Counted from the stretch's first letter, positions 1 through 13,551 are shown. The stretch: 64,000 nt of DNA from Dactylonectria macrodidyma (GCA_020744425.1 JAGMUV010000020.1:930001-994000), one strand, 5' to 3'. Translations and numbers: made by a program. The notes: generated by a model from the sequence alone, not told the origin.

Positions 1-1952
1 CCCTAGTGTGTTTACTGTTGAGTTCGCAACGGCAACGTAAGGTGGATGACGATTTTAGCCTCAAGCTCATGTGCCTCGCATTGTGTGTAAAAACCCGCGT
101 TCCCGGTCCGAAACGATAAGTCTAAAGTACGCGGCAGTGTTTAAAATGCCAGGCCGCAGAAGCTTTGCAGGACAATGGAGTTCCTGGATTGTGACGCCAG
201 CGTTCGAGGTGAGCCATTGTGAGAATGGGACAGTCGCCAGCCTGCGCCTTGGACACAGCAGGAGGATCTGGTGCTAAATTTTGGGACTTTGCATCCACTG
301 ATAGCCCGGCTCGTGCAGGTGAGCGAAGAGGATTTCGCTCATCTCAATTGGAGCGACCACCTTGAAACCAGAAAAGCTACAAGATCCCTGCCACTCACGT
401 TGGCTGGCTAGGTTCTTGTGGAATCCTTAGAAAGACAAAACTAAGATACCTATACTAGTCGAAAAGTTACTTTCTAAAGATTGAGCTCCGCTGAAAAAGG
501 TCAAGCTCCTCAAAGACATATCGCCTGCTTAGTCCTGGACCGACAGTGATCGTGAGTAATCCCCAGGAAAATCGCCAGGAAAAGTCTTAAGGACTGTTAA
601 CCCCGACATCTTCCTGGCTTAAGTGAGGATCTGGTTGGTAGGTGCATTTTCTGTGCTTGGATGGTAAGGGAGACCGGGAATCATCGTTTTGATGGCCTTG
701 GCCCAGCCTCGAGTAAGAATAGTAATGAATTCCTCGCAAGTAACCTGAGGGACGCGGGCCTCCGCTTCGAGGGGAGATGCACGTAGGATGCATCATTATA
801 AGTAATTGGAGTTTAAAAGACGGAAACACCACGAAACGTCTGCCATAAGTGACGGCCCATTGAAGTAGCATGTCTAAGTGGTTATCGGCGTTTGTACGCC
901 ATTGTGAACCCCTGGCTCACTTGGCAGCAATGTCGTACTACACCAGTTGCTAAAACTAGATTGTGTATTAATTTCCATTGATAGTGGCAAGATCCAGTGT
1001 AACTGCAGTCTGCAAACAGCGCGCATGGTGACGCCGAATAATCCTGATTATCCATGCAATTTAAGATGGTCGTGTCTGACTTATCAGCGGTGGCTGTCTG
1101 GCTACTTAGCTTGCGATGAGCGATACATAACCCGACAGAAAAATGGTAGTGAGATTAGTTTATAGTTTCATTTAAGAAGATGGCTGACATGTGCTAGAAG
1201 ACGGGAATGTGGCCAGGATCACATCACCGAATAGGCTAGATTTTCCCGTTTGAGGATGACTCGGGACGGACCTCTGCTTGTTGCAGCTGTCAGAATCGCA
1301 CTGGGAGGTCCATGGCTGTCTCAGTGGCACTAGGATCCACCTTGTGCATCTCAGCTCTCCCTCGCTAAAAGGTCGGTATCGGGGAAGAGCATCTGGAAAC
1401 TGGAGGACCTACTCTTCATCTGGAGTAAACCCCTGCGGCCGGATAAGGCTTAATCAAGACGCGAAGGGCTTTATCTCTTGGCGGACGGCTTGGTACCGGC
1501 CCCAGAGCAGGGGAAGCACGAGGCGGAACTGATAAGCCAGCGGCCATGGGCCAGTACGAGGCCGCCATTCGCAGATTGGGTGTTGTTGCTTATCTCGAAC
1601 TTTGGCTCGCCCGGTGGGTCCGCGTTTGAAAGGGAGAAAGACGCCAAGCAAACTAGGTCTATGCCGTCGTCACGGCCGTTCGATGAGGACGTGGGAAAGG
1701 ACGTGCCCTGTTACGCAGTCAACGGAAAAGAGGCCAGGTATAAAGGGATCTGCTGCCCTGCCTTTTGCTTTTGTTTTGGTCTCCGTCTGGCAGCTTAAGT
1801 GGAAACGCGGACAGGTGTGGACTCTTCTCCAGATCCTTCTTCGTCGACAGGTGCCTTGAGCCAATTGCACGTGGCGAGGGTTACTACTAGTCCAGTTCTC
1901 TTTCGAGATAGATTCCACTGGAGTGAGGCATCGTCCACTAGAGTGAGCCATC
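1..1952. other. Intergenic, no gene recognised; promoter of ammonium transporter
   Basis: No reading frame here has recognisable family motifs; the open frames are short and overlap on both strands. The last 500 bases are the likely promoter of the downstream ammonium transporter and hold three GATAAG-type sites, listed separately. Confidence 0.6.
1442..1594. promoter_or_regulatory. Cluster of three GATAAG sites (candidate AreA/NIT2 binding)
   Basis: GATAAG occurs at 1442-1447 and 1531-1536, and its complement CTTATC at 1589-1594, about 360-510 bases before the ammonium-transporter start. Paired HGATAR sites are the known target of fungal nitrogen GATA factors, and ammonium permeases are established targets of that control. 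Binding here is inferred. Confidence 0.5.
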
Positions 1953-3708
1953 ATGTCTACCATTACTCCTGTCACCGAGTGGCCCGACTATGCCGTCGAC
2001 CCTCAGGGCGGCGACCCGATCACGCAGGATCTCAATGCCCCTTACGACAAGGTATGCGCCTGGACGGCTCTACAATATGTGAATGTTACTAACTGAGTCG
2101 TCTCAGGGTGACCTGTGCTGGCTGCTCGTATGCACCATCCTATGTTGGCAAATCACCCCCGCCATCGGCTTCCTCTACGCGGGCATGCATCGCCGCAAGT
2201 CGGCCATGACCATGATCCTGCAGTCGCTGTTCTGCGCCTGCGCCTGCGGCATCCAGTTCTGGGTCTACGGATACTCGCTGTATCAGTCTCACACGACCAA
2301 CCCGATTCTGGGCGATATGTCTCTGGCCGGATTGCATAATGTCTTGGCCCAGCCGTCGCTCGCCAACACTGACATTCCCGATATTCTCTGTATGTCCACG
2401 TCGCCGGTTCTTTTCAGTTTGTTTGACTGATAACCATGTCCCATAGATGCTGCTTTTGGCTTCACCTTTGTCACAGCCACCGCCATGATCTTGGCCGGAG
2501 CCATGCTGGAGCGCGGCAGGCTCTGGCCCAGCATGGTGTTCCTCCTTTGCTGGACCACCTTTGTGTACTACATGTAAGCGCCATCTTCAATCCTGGGGAG
2601 ACAACCAAATATGCTGACCACGAATCTCGCAGCCTGGCCTACTGGGAGTGGAACCCTAGCGGCTGGTTGTACAAGCTCGGCCTCTACGACTTTGCAGGTT
2701 CTGGACCCGTCCACATTGCTAGCGGCTTCGGAGCTCTCGCTTGGTCCATGATGCTGGGCCCGCGTCTCGCCGACAAGGAGACGGAGGCGAAGAAGGGCGT
2801 GCACTATAAACCTCACAACCCGCTTCTCATGTGCATTGTAGGTCTTATCATTATGTGAATCACAGGAGCATCGACTAATCCTGGGTATTACAGGGCACCG
2901 TATTCATCTGGTTCGGATGGTTTGCCTTCAACGGCGCCAGCACTGCCAACCTGAGCTTGCGATCCATCTACGTCGTCGTCAACACCAACTTCGCGGCTTG
3001 CGGTGGCGGCATCGGCTGGGTCATCTTGGATATCATCTACACCAAGAAGTTTAGCCTGGTTGGCTTCTGCTCTGGCATCATCTCGGGTCTGGTTGGAATC
3101 ACACCGGCCGCAGGTTTCGGTAAGCGCCTCTGACTTTGTGCGACCTCGATAACGCATGAAATTGGTTTGCTAATATCGCCACGTACTGTATAGTCCCTAT
3201 ATACGTGTCAGCCTTTGTTGGATTCCTCACGTCGGTGGTGTGCTTCTATGCCGCCAAGTACAAGTACCTCCTTGGCGTCGACGATGGCCTCGACATCTTC
3301 GCGATCCACGGCGTGGGCGGCTTCTTCGGCGACATCTTGACGGGCCTGTTTGCAGCACAATTCGTCCCGGCGCTCGACGGCGTCAGCGGCGACGCCTACC
3401 TGGGCGGCTGGTGGAACCACAACTGGCGCCAGCTCGGCCTGCAGCTCGCGGGTGCTACTACGTGTGCCGTGTGGTCATTTACTATCTCGTGCCTCCTACT
3501 CTTCGTCATCAACAAGATCCCTGGCCTGCACATCCGGGCCAGCGAGGAGAGCGAGATTCGTGGCCTCGACTTTGCCTATCTGACAGATGTCGACTGGGAG
3601 GAGGGTATGGCTAGTGACCAGAGCATGACCATGACTGAGGGTGTGCGCGGATCTGGCTCGTTCAAGGGAACGACGCCGCCAGTGGTAGAGGAGAAGAAGC
3701 AGGATTAA
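1953..3708 (+). CDS. Ammonium transporter, MEP/AMT/Rh family
   Basis: Plasma-membrane ammonium permease of 484 residues from six exons: 1953-2051, 2107-2389, 2447-2573, 2633-2837, 2894-3119 and 3194-3708. The exon sum is 1,455 nt and every junction is GT..AG and in frame. The N-terminus leads into the first helix around GDLCWLLVCT. The AMT family signature is visible as DFAGSGPVHIASG in exon 4, which supplies the first pore histidine. The second is in IHGVGGFFGDILTG in exon 6. Having both histidines places it with Mep2-type rather than Mep1-type (Glu) permeases, as known for the family. A hydrophilic C-terminal tail of about 70 residues, rich in Asp, Glu, Ser and Thr, follows the last helix; tails of this kind carry regulatory phosphosites in yeast Mep2. 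GATAAG sites lie upstream. Confidence 0.95.
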
Positions 3709-4791
3709 ACGAGAGGAGCGAGAGACGCGATTTGTTGTTTGTTTAGCGATACTGTAGAAGAGTGTGCGAGAGACGCATAGACATAATGATACCTTGATTC
3801 ACCATCTGCTCTTTCTCGAGAACCTTATTTCCGTTTCCGATCCGAATGTGAACTGTGTGTGTTTTAGATCACATTCCCGGAGAACCGGGTAGTCTATGTG
3901 GCGCGGTTGATCTCAGGCTGTGGTGACAGCTTGATTGAGCGCAGCGTGTGCATCCAACACAAAGACGGCAGGTCCATTGAGAGCAGTGAGAACAAGTGTG
4001 TTTTAGCTGCATATTAACCTAGGATCCATTGAGAGCTGGCGGCATTCTCGATGCACCACGTCACAAGCGCCGAGACCTGACGACACGCATCCATCTCAAC
4101 TCTAAGCTCCTCGTTACGGTCTGGTGGCTCTGGATGAATGAATCCTGGCCACGCATCGACGGCACCTCCGGATGCATCCCAGGTCACTGCCGAGGCTTCC
4201 AGCACCCCCCTTGTCGCTTGTTAGTCCCTTGTCACTTGCCCTCCTCATATGAGTCCGTTATCATAACTCCTACGTACGCCCAGGTGGGGGCTGCTGCGGA
4301 CCTCAAAGATTATCTAGATGCGGCTTAGCGCACCACTGTGAAAGTATTGCAACCACCACGACAATCTCGTGGCGCATCTTGGACTCGTTTCCCACACAAC
4401 CAATCATCACATCCATGGAAGTGCTGATCCTCCCCCGCGTTTCGTCGTCTGCTAACCCGATCAGGTAACCTTTTCCTGGCCCTGAAGCTCTCGTGGCCAC
4501 CCCCTTACGACCATCTTATCCGCGTCCTATCCTAACATGTCCCCCTTGGGTCTTGATATACGGTTCGTAGGTGCAGACAGGCCCGTGGCGGGCGGCACCT
4601 GATACCCGTGAATACATTACTATCTTTTGGGGATTTCCGTTGGCAGTATGCATAAGAAACGTAGTTGCTGTCGTCTCATGCGATTACGTTCCCGAGACGA
4701 GCCCGTCTGCCCTTATCTATACGTCCCGATCCTTTCTCCCATCCGGCCCATAGGTGCACAAACCACCCCCTCTGGATGAGTCTAAGCCACC
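3709..4791. other. Intergenic, nothing recognised
   Basis: Contains the 3' untranslated region of the ammonium transporter and the promoter of the next gene. I see no conserved coding motif on either strand. Confidence 0.6.
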
Positions 4792-6349
4792 ATGCTTGTC
4801 CTCTCTGAAATTGCCCATTTGAGCTTGGGCCCCGCGGTGCTTGGCGTTGTGCTCTGCCTGGGCGCATTTGCTGTGCTCATCCGCACGCTGCTCCACAACC
4901 GCAAGAGCTTGAGTCGCATCTCGAGTTTCGCCTCCGCATCGAAGCCTGAAAAGTCCAAGAAGGACATCGAAGCAGAGTATGTAAATGTGTACCCGCCGTC
5001 GCAGCGCGAGACGCTGCAAAAGGTCAACCCGAAGTTATGGCCCGCATCGAAGAACTTTGACCTGTCGGTCGCACCGAGGTCGTCCATCCTCAAGCTGGAT
5101 GCAGACTACCGCCTCGCCAATCCGTCCAACTATGTCTATAGTGGCTTCAGCATTGGCGATATTCGGGCGCTAGGCATTCTACCTGACTATGCCATGCTCT
5201 CTGGTGTTCCGCTGCCTTCGCCTGTCAAGAACTTCAATATTGAGAATGCTTTGGCCCGACCGTATCGGCCATTCCGATGGGCCTATCATCAGACTATGTG
5301 TACGTGACTGTCACAAAAAATCAGAGACAAAAATGAGCTAACGCCTGGTGACTATCAGCATACAAGAAACTAGACCCTGACTTTTGGATTGAGCTCGAAA
5401 ACACCTACGTAAAGCGAATCCGCCAACGCCAACAGCTCTACGCAAAGCACGGCCAAGATGTGCTGGACTCGATGCCAGGATCCGAGCTCGCCTGCAAAGA
5501 GCTCATGGAGATGGTGTTGCAGTTCCTTTGCGCCCGATACCCCAACCAATTCGAGTTTGTCGGCAATACGTTTGTCAACCACATTCTCAACACCCGACAG
5601 AATGTCGGCACAATCAACCCGCTCGTGATGCTGTTGAACAATGTGCCTGAAGATTTTGCCTTGGCTTTGCGAGACCATGAGACTGGCCGCTACATTTTGC
5701 GAGCTGGTGTCATCTGCTCCTCTGTCGGATGGAACCTTGGGGAAAAGATGGGTCTTGGGTTGCCGGCAATTCATCGCACTGTCCCTGATTACAAGGAGAA
5801 GATGGAGTTTAGCATGGACCGGTAAGCTCAGAAACTCATACGTGAAGATGAAATTTTACTGACCTTGTTCTATCAAGATTCTTCACCAAGATGTCGACTT
5901 CTAGCCCGATCCAAAGAGGATCGTGGGGCCTTGAGATGGGTCAACCGCTCTACCTCCCAGCTGATCATCCTGAATTCAGCCACCGAGAATCTCAAAACCC
6001 ATCGTTGCGAAAAGAAGACGTCCACCTGCGCGTCGACTGGCAGACGTTGCGCCGACTCCCCCTCTCAGGCGCCGTCGTGTTCAACTTCAAAGCGCTCTTC
6101 ACCCCCCTAACTGAATTCCGAGACGAGCCCTATATCCCGTCTCTAGTCCTCAAAGTCCTCAACGAAGGAAAGGAGAACCTCCTGAAGTACAAGGGAACTT
6201 GGCATGTAGAGCATGTTGCAAAGCCTGCCTTGGAGATGTATGCGAGGGAGCAGATCGAGAAAGGATTGATTGAAGAGGACTGGAAGGTGCAGACTTTAGA
6301 TGAGAGCCCGTTTTTCAAGGACTGGGAGAGGAAGTGGAGATTGGAATGA
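4792..6349 (+). CDS. DUF3445 / HODM-alpha-like membrane-anchored protein (copy 1)
   Basis: Predicted 480 residues from exons 4792-5299, 5359-5821 and 5878-6349 (1,443 nt, all GT..AG). The first ~35 residues form a hydrophobic helix followed by a basic stretch, so the protein is probably anchored to a membrane. The rest matches the DUF3445 family, called heme-dependent oxidative N-demethylase (HODM) alpha subunit-like in bacteria. Landmarks are WIELEN near the centre, IHRTVPDYKEKM, and the block VDWQTLRRLPLSGAVVF near the C-terminus. In bacteria this family binds heme and takes part in oxidative N-demethylation of amines; the fungal reaction is not known to me. A diverged second copy lies at 21768-22976 without introns. 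Functional assignment is family-level only. Confidence 0.8.
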
Positions 6350-6766
6350 GCTTATGATTGTTTTTGGGAATGACTTTGATGATGCATGCTGAAGCTGTAC
6401 GGGCAGCCTGCAAGGTTAGTGTTGGGTTGGGAATGATTTGATGCAACAGTGTCAGCACCGAGTTTGTACCGAAATGGTACGGAACGGCAGACTGATGAGC
6501 ATTGGAGTGACACGGTCACTGTGTAGCGATTCGCGTGTGCAATACGGCCAGTAAAGACAGCATAATTCTCTGAGAATAATTACTTAAGAATTAGCGTGGA
6601 GATAGCAATGGGAATACATCCTCTACCGCAGGGTCAGAGATGCTACCAAGCTGGAGTCTGAAGGGTGAAATAAAAGTGCCTTGACGAAATGAATCGCTAT
6701 ATGTCTCTATGATTTTCTAAACAGTTCTCTAATGACAGGATGGAGGAAACCCAGTTGGACTATCCT
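6350..6766. other. Convergent 3' intergenic region
   Basis: Lies between two convergent genes and holds their 3' ends. Nothing else is recognisable. Confidence 0.6.
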
Positions 6767-7430
6767 CTATTTCGGTGCCTTGATGATGCTGATATCGTCG
6801 AGATACCAATCAATCTCCTTGCCAGATGGATGGGCAATCAGGCCAAAGTATGCCGGACCTTCCTGGCCACTGGTGATTGTGAACTTCCAGTGCCACTTGA
6901 ACCACTCAGGGGCGACGTTGATGCCCTTGCCAGGCCAAGCCGAGAAGATGTTGCCGTTGGCATTGAAGACGGCAAACTGCAAAAAGTCACCAAAGTTGTC
7001 GCCAAAGCCCTTTCCGGCCACGCCGCCAGCGTCGATGAAGGTGCTGCGGGCCGAAAACTCGAGCTGGTACGTCTCGCCTAGCTCTAAGTTGAATTTCGGC
7101 TTGTATTTGACGATGCTCTGGCCGACGCCTACAGTCCCGCTGACTTCGCCGATGCGCAGGCACGGGTCGACAATGTCGTTTGCCCAGAGCGCGTTGACAA
7201 CGTTGAGGAAGAACTCACAGCCGTCGTTCTTCATGTACCAGTTGTCGAAGTTGCGGTCGGTGAAGTCAAGAGAGAGGACGAGATTTTCTGAAGAGTCTCG
7301 CGTTAGTTTGTTGTTGTGTTGTTTGTTTCCACCGAGAGGTCAACGTACCTGGGCCGACCTCGATGGGGGCGGCGACAGAGCCAAGGGCTAGAAGTCCCAG
7401 CGTGGTGATTGCTTTAAGAGACGAGAACAT
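6767..7430 (-). CDS. Small secreted protein with jelly-roll (CBM4/9-like) domain
   Basis: Predicted 200 residues from exons 7349-7430 and 6767-7287 on the minus strand (603 nt). The first exon is essentially a signal peptide (start MFSSLKAITTLGLLALGS, cleavage probably after VAA). The mature part of about 180 residues has alternating hydrophobic strands, aromatic residues and a C-terminal WYLDDISI strand. This resembles the closing strand of CBM4/9-type galactose-binding jelly rolls. No catalytic motif is visible. It may bind plant or fungal polysaccharide outside the cell, but ligand and role are unknown. It could equally be a small secreted effector-like protein of the same fold. Confidence 0.7.
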
Positions 7431-10400
7431 ATCGGGCAGAGCTGGAGGTTCTTGTGTGTGGAATAAAGCTGGCTGGTTGCTGGCTTGGTTGACTTGAAGA
7501 TGTCAAGAGAAAAAACTTCAGCGTCGTGAACTGCGAAGGAGCCCTCTATTTAGAGGGAAAAGTTCGAGTACTCTCTTTTTTACTCAATCATCCATAGCCA
7601 GTGCCTTCTCGTGCCTTTTCCCGTCGACAATTCACCCTGGTTGACTGCAGCATTGTGTGTAGTGCGAGTCAGCGGCGACTATGGTGAACTTGGCCAGTTA
7701 CGGGCTTCGCTATGGTGGCCCGTTACTGTAATCGCCGAGGCCACATGCGTGTGCAGACCCGGGCTTGCAGGGGCTGTGGCTAAGACTTCAACGCTGCGAT
7801 GAGGCTGAGTGCAGATGACCATGGGGCTTGATCGGAGGGCCCGAAAGTCGGATATTTCAGCGATGAGTTCATAGGGCAATCGTGATTATTATTATTCCGA
7901 GAATATATTTAGTGAGCATTTCCACGACGTTGTGTTTTGTTGTTGTTTCATGCGTGCCCTGAATGGTTGCAAGGTAAGATGTGAAAGATGTGATTTAAAT
8001 TAATAATTTACATCCCTACCTTCGATAGGAACGCGTCAACTCAAAGAAGGCCTTAAACTAATGGAGCTTAAGTATTGGCCAAGTCAATCACGATACAAGC
8101 ACGAGGGATCTTTTGTGTGGCTGGTCGTCTTCGAAATAGAGGCATTTGTTGCCGCCTGTGCATTGTAGTCGACGCCCTGGCCCGGGCTATGTACTGGAGC
8201 CAGTCCATAGTGCCTGATATTGGCCGTGGATGCCTTCCACGGCACCATCTAGGGCCTCTTTGTGCCTCGCAGTGGAGCTCAGTACCTGATCCAGGTCCAA
8301 AGCCCCTGTCAAGGGCTGTGCTAGTGCTCCACAATCCCAGTGTTCCCCGAGAAGGCCCCAAGCGCTGTTGAGATTGGCGAGGCCGAAAAACGTCAAGTGG
8401 TTGGATGCTGGTCCCCGCTGACGGCATTGAACGATAATTATCCACCATGGCATAGGCCGATCTGGTCGCCGATCAAGACAACTAAAGTAACCAATATTTG
8501 TGTGAGGAAGGTCGTCGTTTGCATCGTTTCAGCTTAGGCTTCTCTGTGGAACAATTTCGACCCAAAGAAGCTCGATTTCGACACGGCCATCGTCTGCGCC
8601 ACACAGCTGGCTTCGCCTCTCTGCTCATAGCTCCCTACCACAATCTTAACGAGGATGCGGGAACATGCATATAGGTGGCGCTGCATAGATTGAAAGTTGC
8701 AAACAATGTTGAGAAGCTACTAATGCAGTCTACCTATTTAACTGATGATAAAAAAATCGCTCTTACTGACAGAAATTGCAAATACTGAGGGCATGATGTC
8801 ATAGGGCCAGTTGCTGCAGATGACTATGATCTGATAGTTGAGCATCACATGGAAAAAGAAGATGTCCTGTTATTTTTTGAAACCTAAGATAGTTGTAACA
8901 GGTGACGGCGAGGCGACTTCGGCGTGCTGTTTTGCGCGGACTCTTGCATTGGACCTCGTGAACTGACACACTAAAAAGCTTCGGCAAATAGCAAGAGGGG
9001 AAGAATGAAAACGAAGCGTTTCAACGTGAAATGCAAATTCATACCTGAAGCTGTTTTGCGGGTAGTGGCGATCGCACTATGAGACGGCCATAGCTGGGAC
9101 TATGTGTGGGGCAGCGGCGAGTCTTGGCCGCTTGTTTTCGGCTCGATTGCTTTAGTGTAAATGGGTGTCAAGTCTTATTAGTGTAATTAAGAACTAAAAA
9201 CGATGCGAGAAGTTGCTACGCGATAGGATATGATTTTGTCTACTGGACAGAGCGGCGGGTGGTGAACGAATCTGGGTTTGAAATTCATAAGGCCAAGAGG
9301 GCCATGGAGGAGAATGACTTCATGAGAAGCGGCCATAGGGAAGAGAACATACAACGAGCGGAGAAGAAAAGAGCATCGAATTTGAAGATTGATTTGAGGG
9401 CAGTTTCTTGGGGTGGGATGGAGCTTTGGAGGCTGGAGTATTAGGGGGTGATGGAGAGGGGATAATATAGCTTTTTTTTATTCCAAGTCACAATCGCAAG
9501 CTAGAGCGTACCGGAAGCTATTATTATCCATTGGTTCAAAAGGTATTTGTTCATGCCTCAGACAAACAACGAGAAGATGCAGAACAAGGTGGTGGGCTCA
9601 TCAACGTTAGTAGTTGCACTACTTGCGCTCTGCGCTGTGAACCAGAGTGGGACGTCATAAATAGGGATATTCTTCCTTGAAGATGAACGTGATTCAGAGC
9701 ATCGAATGCGTCTGGCTTCAAGAAGAGCAAAGCTAGGACGCGCGACCAGCAGCAGCCCCGGGTTGTCGTTGAAATGCTATCTGCTGAACCACGAGATATT
9801 AAGTTTTGAGGCCCTGCCAGAGTCCGGTATGTCACAATTTCTAGCGCAGATGGTAATTGGATCTGTCCCCTCTGACTAGACAGCAGTATCTCTCACCTAT
9901 CGAATATGGCATAATGTAGATTTGAACAGCCAGGGTAGACCGATCCAAAGAGAGCCCTGTTCTGTTGACATTTCCTTCTCTGACCGGTCTAAAATGGAAT
10001 GCTGGGGAAGAATCCTGAAGTCAATGACCCGGGGACATCCAACAAGAGACTTGCTCCTGCGGGGTGTGGCTATGGCCAATTCGCTGTGGAACGAGCGAAG
10101 TTTCGGAGGAAAATAATAAGTAGATCACGTTTCGCCCCGCCATTGGAGCCACAGAAAGTTTCGTCCAAAGGGCATGGGAGGACATATCCTCAACAAGTGG
10201 AGTATCTTTTGAACCTATGGTGTTGCACCTAAAGACGAGCTCTCATCCGAAGATCTCGACCTGTTGGGAATAACACGCAACATCCAGGCTGGGAATCACT
10301 CTCATATTTCATTATAGTTTCTCAGCCGTTCTGAAGATGGGTTGAATGCTACTGGGGGTTGTCATAAACAGTAACGAATGCAATATGAGAATTTGGTACG

Positions 10401-10737
10401 TAATGGGATACAACTTGGTCTTCTCGATGGACGAGTAGGCGTGAATTCCTGCTGTGCCCACAATCCTCCAATTGCCTACTAAGGCCGTTGGATCCTCGGT
10501 CATCATCGTGCTCCCAATTCTCAAAAGTCCCAGCGTAAAGTGAAGGAAATACAATGCGATGCCTTGCTCTCTGACGAGCTGGGAAGTCTCCTTTTATATC
10601 ATCGGTATAGCTAGGCCCTAATTAGCTGTTTCTCTATCTATGCTTGCTAGCTAAGAGGTTGTTAAAACACCAAGGGACCCTCAGTTCTATCAAAATGTTA
10701 TCGGTGGGCAAGTCCCGGCAACCAGCATCTAATGCAT
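7431..10737. other. 3.3-kb intergenic region, no supported gene
   Basis: Short open frames on both strands, for example 8068-8448 minus and 10312-10554 minus, show no family motif or convincing exon structure. No transposon ends were seen. It includes the promoter of the small secreted protein at its left end and the 3' flank of the carboxylesterase at its right end. Confidence 0.5.
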
Positions 10738-12521
10738 CTAGTATGGAACTTGCTGTGAAAAGTAATCCATGATAAGCTCGACATTCTTTGTCGGTGCAAC
10801 AGTGTGGTTTCCGAATCCATTACCAAGGCGCATCACATAGTTAGTCTCGCCGCTATTGGGGAACCAATGAGCCAGTGTTCCGTTACCCGTGAAGCTGCTA
10901 CCATTGTTGGGATTCCCAGTCTTGATGAAGTTCACCCAGTATGCACCCATAGCCTCCTGAATCGCGTAATCTTGGCTCGTGAACGGGTATGTGTCGGTGT
11001 TGGCATAAAGAGCATTCAGAGCATACATGATCTCACTCTGATGAAAGGCGCCTTGGTCCTGGCCTGGTGGGGCGTCTAGTACAGAATTAGCTTATGAGTA
11101 GTCCGCAGGGCAACCGGATTTTTACTCACGATCCCAGTAATAAGTGTAGATTGAGCTCTTGGCGGAAAGAACCCAGTCCTTCGCATACGCCCATGAGCTG
11201 ACGAGAGATGTGTCACGGGCCGCCGCGTTCCAGGACATATCTCCACGTGTCGCGTTTCCGCCAGCTGGATAAAGCTCGAAATAGCGAGATGATAAGTTGC
11301 CATATTTCAAGGTGCAGTACTCCGTGTATTCGGCAGCGGTATAGTTTGTGGAGAGAGCAGCTCCGCTTTCATCCTTGGTGTTACCAGTAATAAGTGGCAC
11401 GTCGTTGGCTGGGCCCTTCTTGAGCTGCTCGATGTACTTCATTGGCAAAACGTAGCCGTCAAGCACGGGTTTGAAAATGAGCGGATAATTGCAAGACAAT
11501 GCCGTTACCCACCAGACTGAGTTGTCGCGGTCACTTGAGCCGACCAGGATCTCCTCCACCGGCAACTTGCGCAGCTCAGCGATGGAGCTGACGTTGTGAT
11601 TAGCGGTGTAATTCAGGCCGAACTGGATCGCTTTTTCCATGGTGACATAGGATGTTGCCAGGCCAGCAAGAAGAGTGTCGTAAGGATATCGGATGCCAGA
11701 TTGAGAAATGGCGCGGTGGAAATAACCGCTGAAGAGTCCGCTGTTGACCGCATGATAGACCTGGGAGGATCCAAATGATTGACCCGCAATAGTAACACTG
11801 TCTGGGTCTCCACCAAACTTTTCAATGTTCTTCTGCACCCACTTAAGAACCTCAAGATGGTCAAGCACGCCGTAGTTGCCAGATGTTTCGTGACCTGTCG
11901 TATTCTTGCCCTCTGCATTTAGCTCAGGGTGGGCCAGATAGCCAAATACATCATCGCGTCGATTGAAAGACACCATGACAACTCCCTTGACTAATCCAAT
12001 AGATTTTAGTCATTTTTCTGCTCCAGTTGAAATCCCCACGTTGATGAGTCGTAATACTAACCTGCCATGCCACCACCGTACCACCAAGGGTCGTTGCTCG
12101 TCTCTTCACTGCCTTGATTCCACACCAAGACTGGAAGTTTGTCACTGGAAGAAGAAGCATTCGTCCAGATATTCAGACTGAGGCAGTCCTCACTGTAGCC
12201 TGTCGCATACCCGGTCGGACATGGAGCTCCAAATTCGTAAGCTAAGAGGGTTTCATTCCAAGCCTCGCGTGGTTGAGGGGCTTTCCATCGATTGCCATAA
12301 GCAGTGTCGGCAGCATAGGGGATGCCTAAAAACGCGGCCACGTTGTCTGTCGGGCCATCGAAATACTTGTCGTCACTTTCGTTGAAATATTTGAAGCCTC
12401 TGACAGGTCCCAGTGAAGTCTGAATCGTCTTGCTGTAGAGCTGACACTCAACAGTTGGAGCTAGTGCAGCCAGCAAGATGACTCCGTAGCCAAAGGCTGC
12501 GAATTGAATAGAAGAACGCAT
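10738..12521 (-). CDS. Secreted type-B carboxylesterase / lipase
   Basis: Predicted 552-residue alpha/beta-hydrolase from exons 12062-12521, 11130-11990 and 10738-11075 (1,659 nt). The N-terminus is a signal peptide ending near VEC, and several N-x-S/T sequons suggest secretion. Family landmarks are VAAFLGIPYA, EDCLSLNIW, the nucleophile elbow GQSFGSS (catalytic Ser in GxSxG), NTKDESG (acidic member region) and GAFHQSEI (catalytic His). It would hydrolyse carboxylic ester bonds outside the cell; the substrate is not predictable. The usual HGGG oxyanion-hole segment is atypical: VLVWNQGS is followed by a short insert and WYGGGMA just before intron 1. Length is normal for the family. Confidence 0.9.
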
Positions 12522-13551
12522 CTTGGCTTAATCCAAGAATGTAGATAATGGTGTAAGAAACAATGTAGGAGTAGGTGGCTCGTCCTTCTGTGGAATCTGG
12601 CTGCTCTCGTCCTTGATGAAACGGACAGTAAATTAGTAGTAATCGAGGCTAATTTATATATATACATGTGATCGCCTGGTGTTTTGACTCTATTTAAGAC
12701 CTCATGTTACTTTACTTGGGGTAATACGTCGGCGCATGACGCAAGCTCTGGCGATCTGTCGGCTACCGGCATTTTCCATGGCTCAGAGGTTCCAATTATA
12801 GGCCCTCGCCACCAGCGTATGCCAACCGACACAAACTTGCTGAATGTATGAGAAAATTAATAAATGTATAAACCAAGATTTTACTGGGATCTTTTAATTC
12901 GCCCTATACATAAAACGATAAATTTCCTTCATTATTATTGCTGTCGTCTTCCTTGACTCTAGGTCTTGCAACCAATTAGAACTAAGTAGTCAAACTGAAT
13001 GGCTTATGTCTTTGCAAACTAAGATGTTTGACATGACGCGAATGTATCGGAAGGGCATTACGTGGTGTGAATTGAATTAGCGGACTACCATGGGTTTCAT
13101 ATTTGAGAAGGGCCGAAACCGGCTGGGTCGGCTGGGTCGGCTGGATCTAAACATCAGATAACTTTATTAGCGACAAACTGCATCTATTCCTGGGTCATAA
13201 GATGGACCACCTAAGTAGAGAACACCAATAGTGATGGAACGGGTCTATGCACACCACCTCGGACGATCGGGCCGGCTCCATTTGCAACGGGGTTAATTTG
13301 ATGGAGTGATTCGTGGTTGATAGTCAAAGGTTCTGTTCGCCTTACCTAAAATGCCTACCCACTATAGTAGAGAAATGAATTCTTTGATTCTTATCATTTG
13401 TGCTGTACACACGAAACATCTCGATTCAGTGGGAATACCCAAATATCATAAACTCCGAAAAAACACAGTATATTGAGCAAATACATACTGAGATGCGAGA
13501 AAATCTCCGTCCAGTCAATCCTGTGTAGCATCCCGGCCAAAAATCACGCTC
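12522..13551. other. Intergenic with a short 9-bp tandem repeat
   Basis: Promoter of the carboxylesterase and 3' flank of the regulator gene. A 9-base unit (ggctgggtc) repeats about three times at 13121-13147. No coding motif is seen. Confidence 0.6.

Noticed and set aside
10312..10554. An 80-codon minus-strand frame containing LVGNWRIVGTAG, faintly like a lipocalin start
   Set aside because: Too short, no continuing domain, no convincing exons; similarity rests on a few residues.
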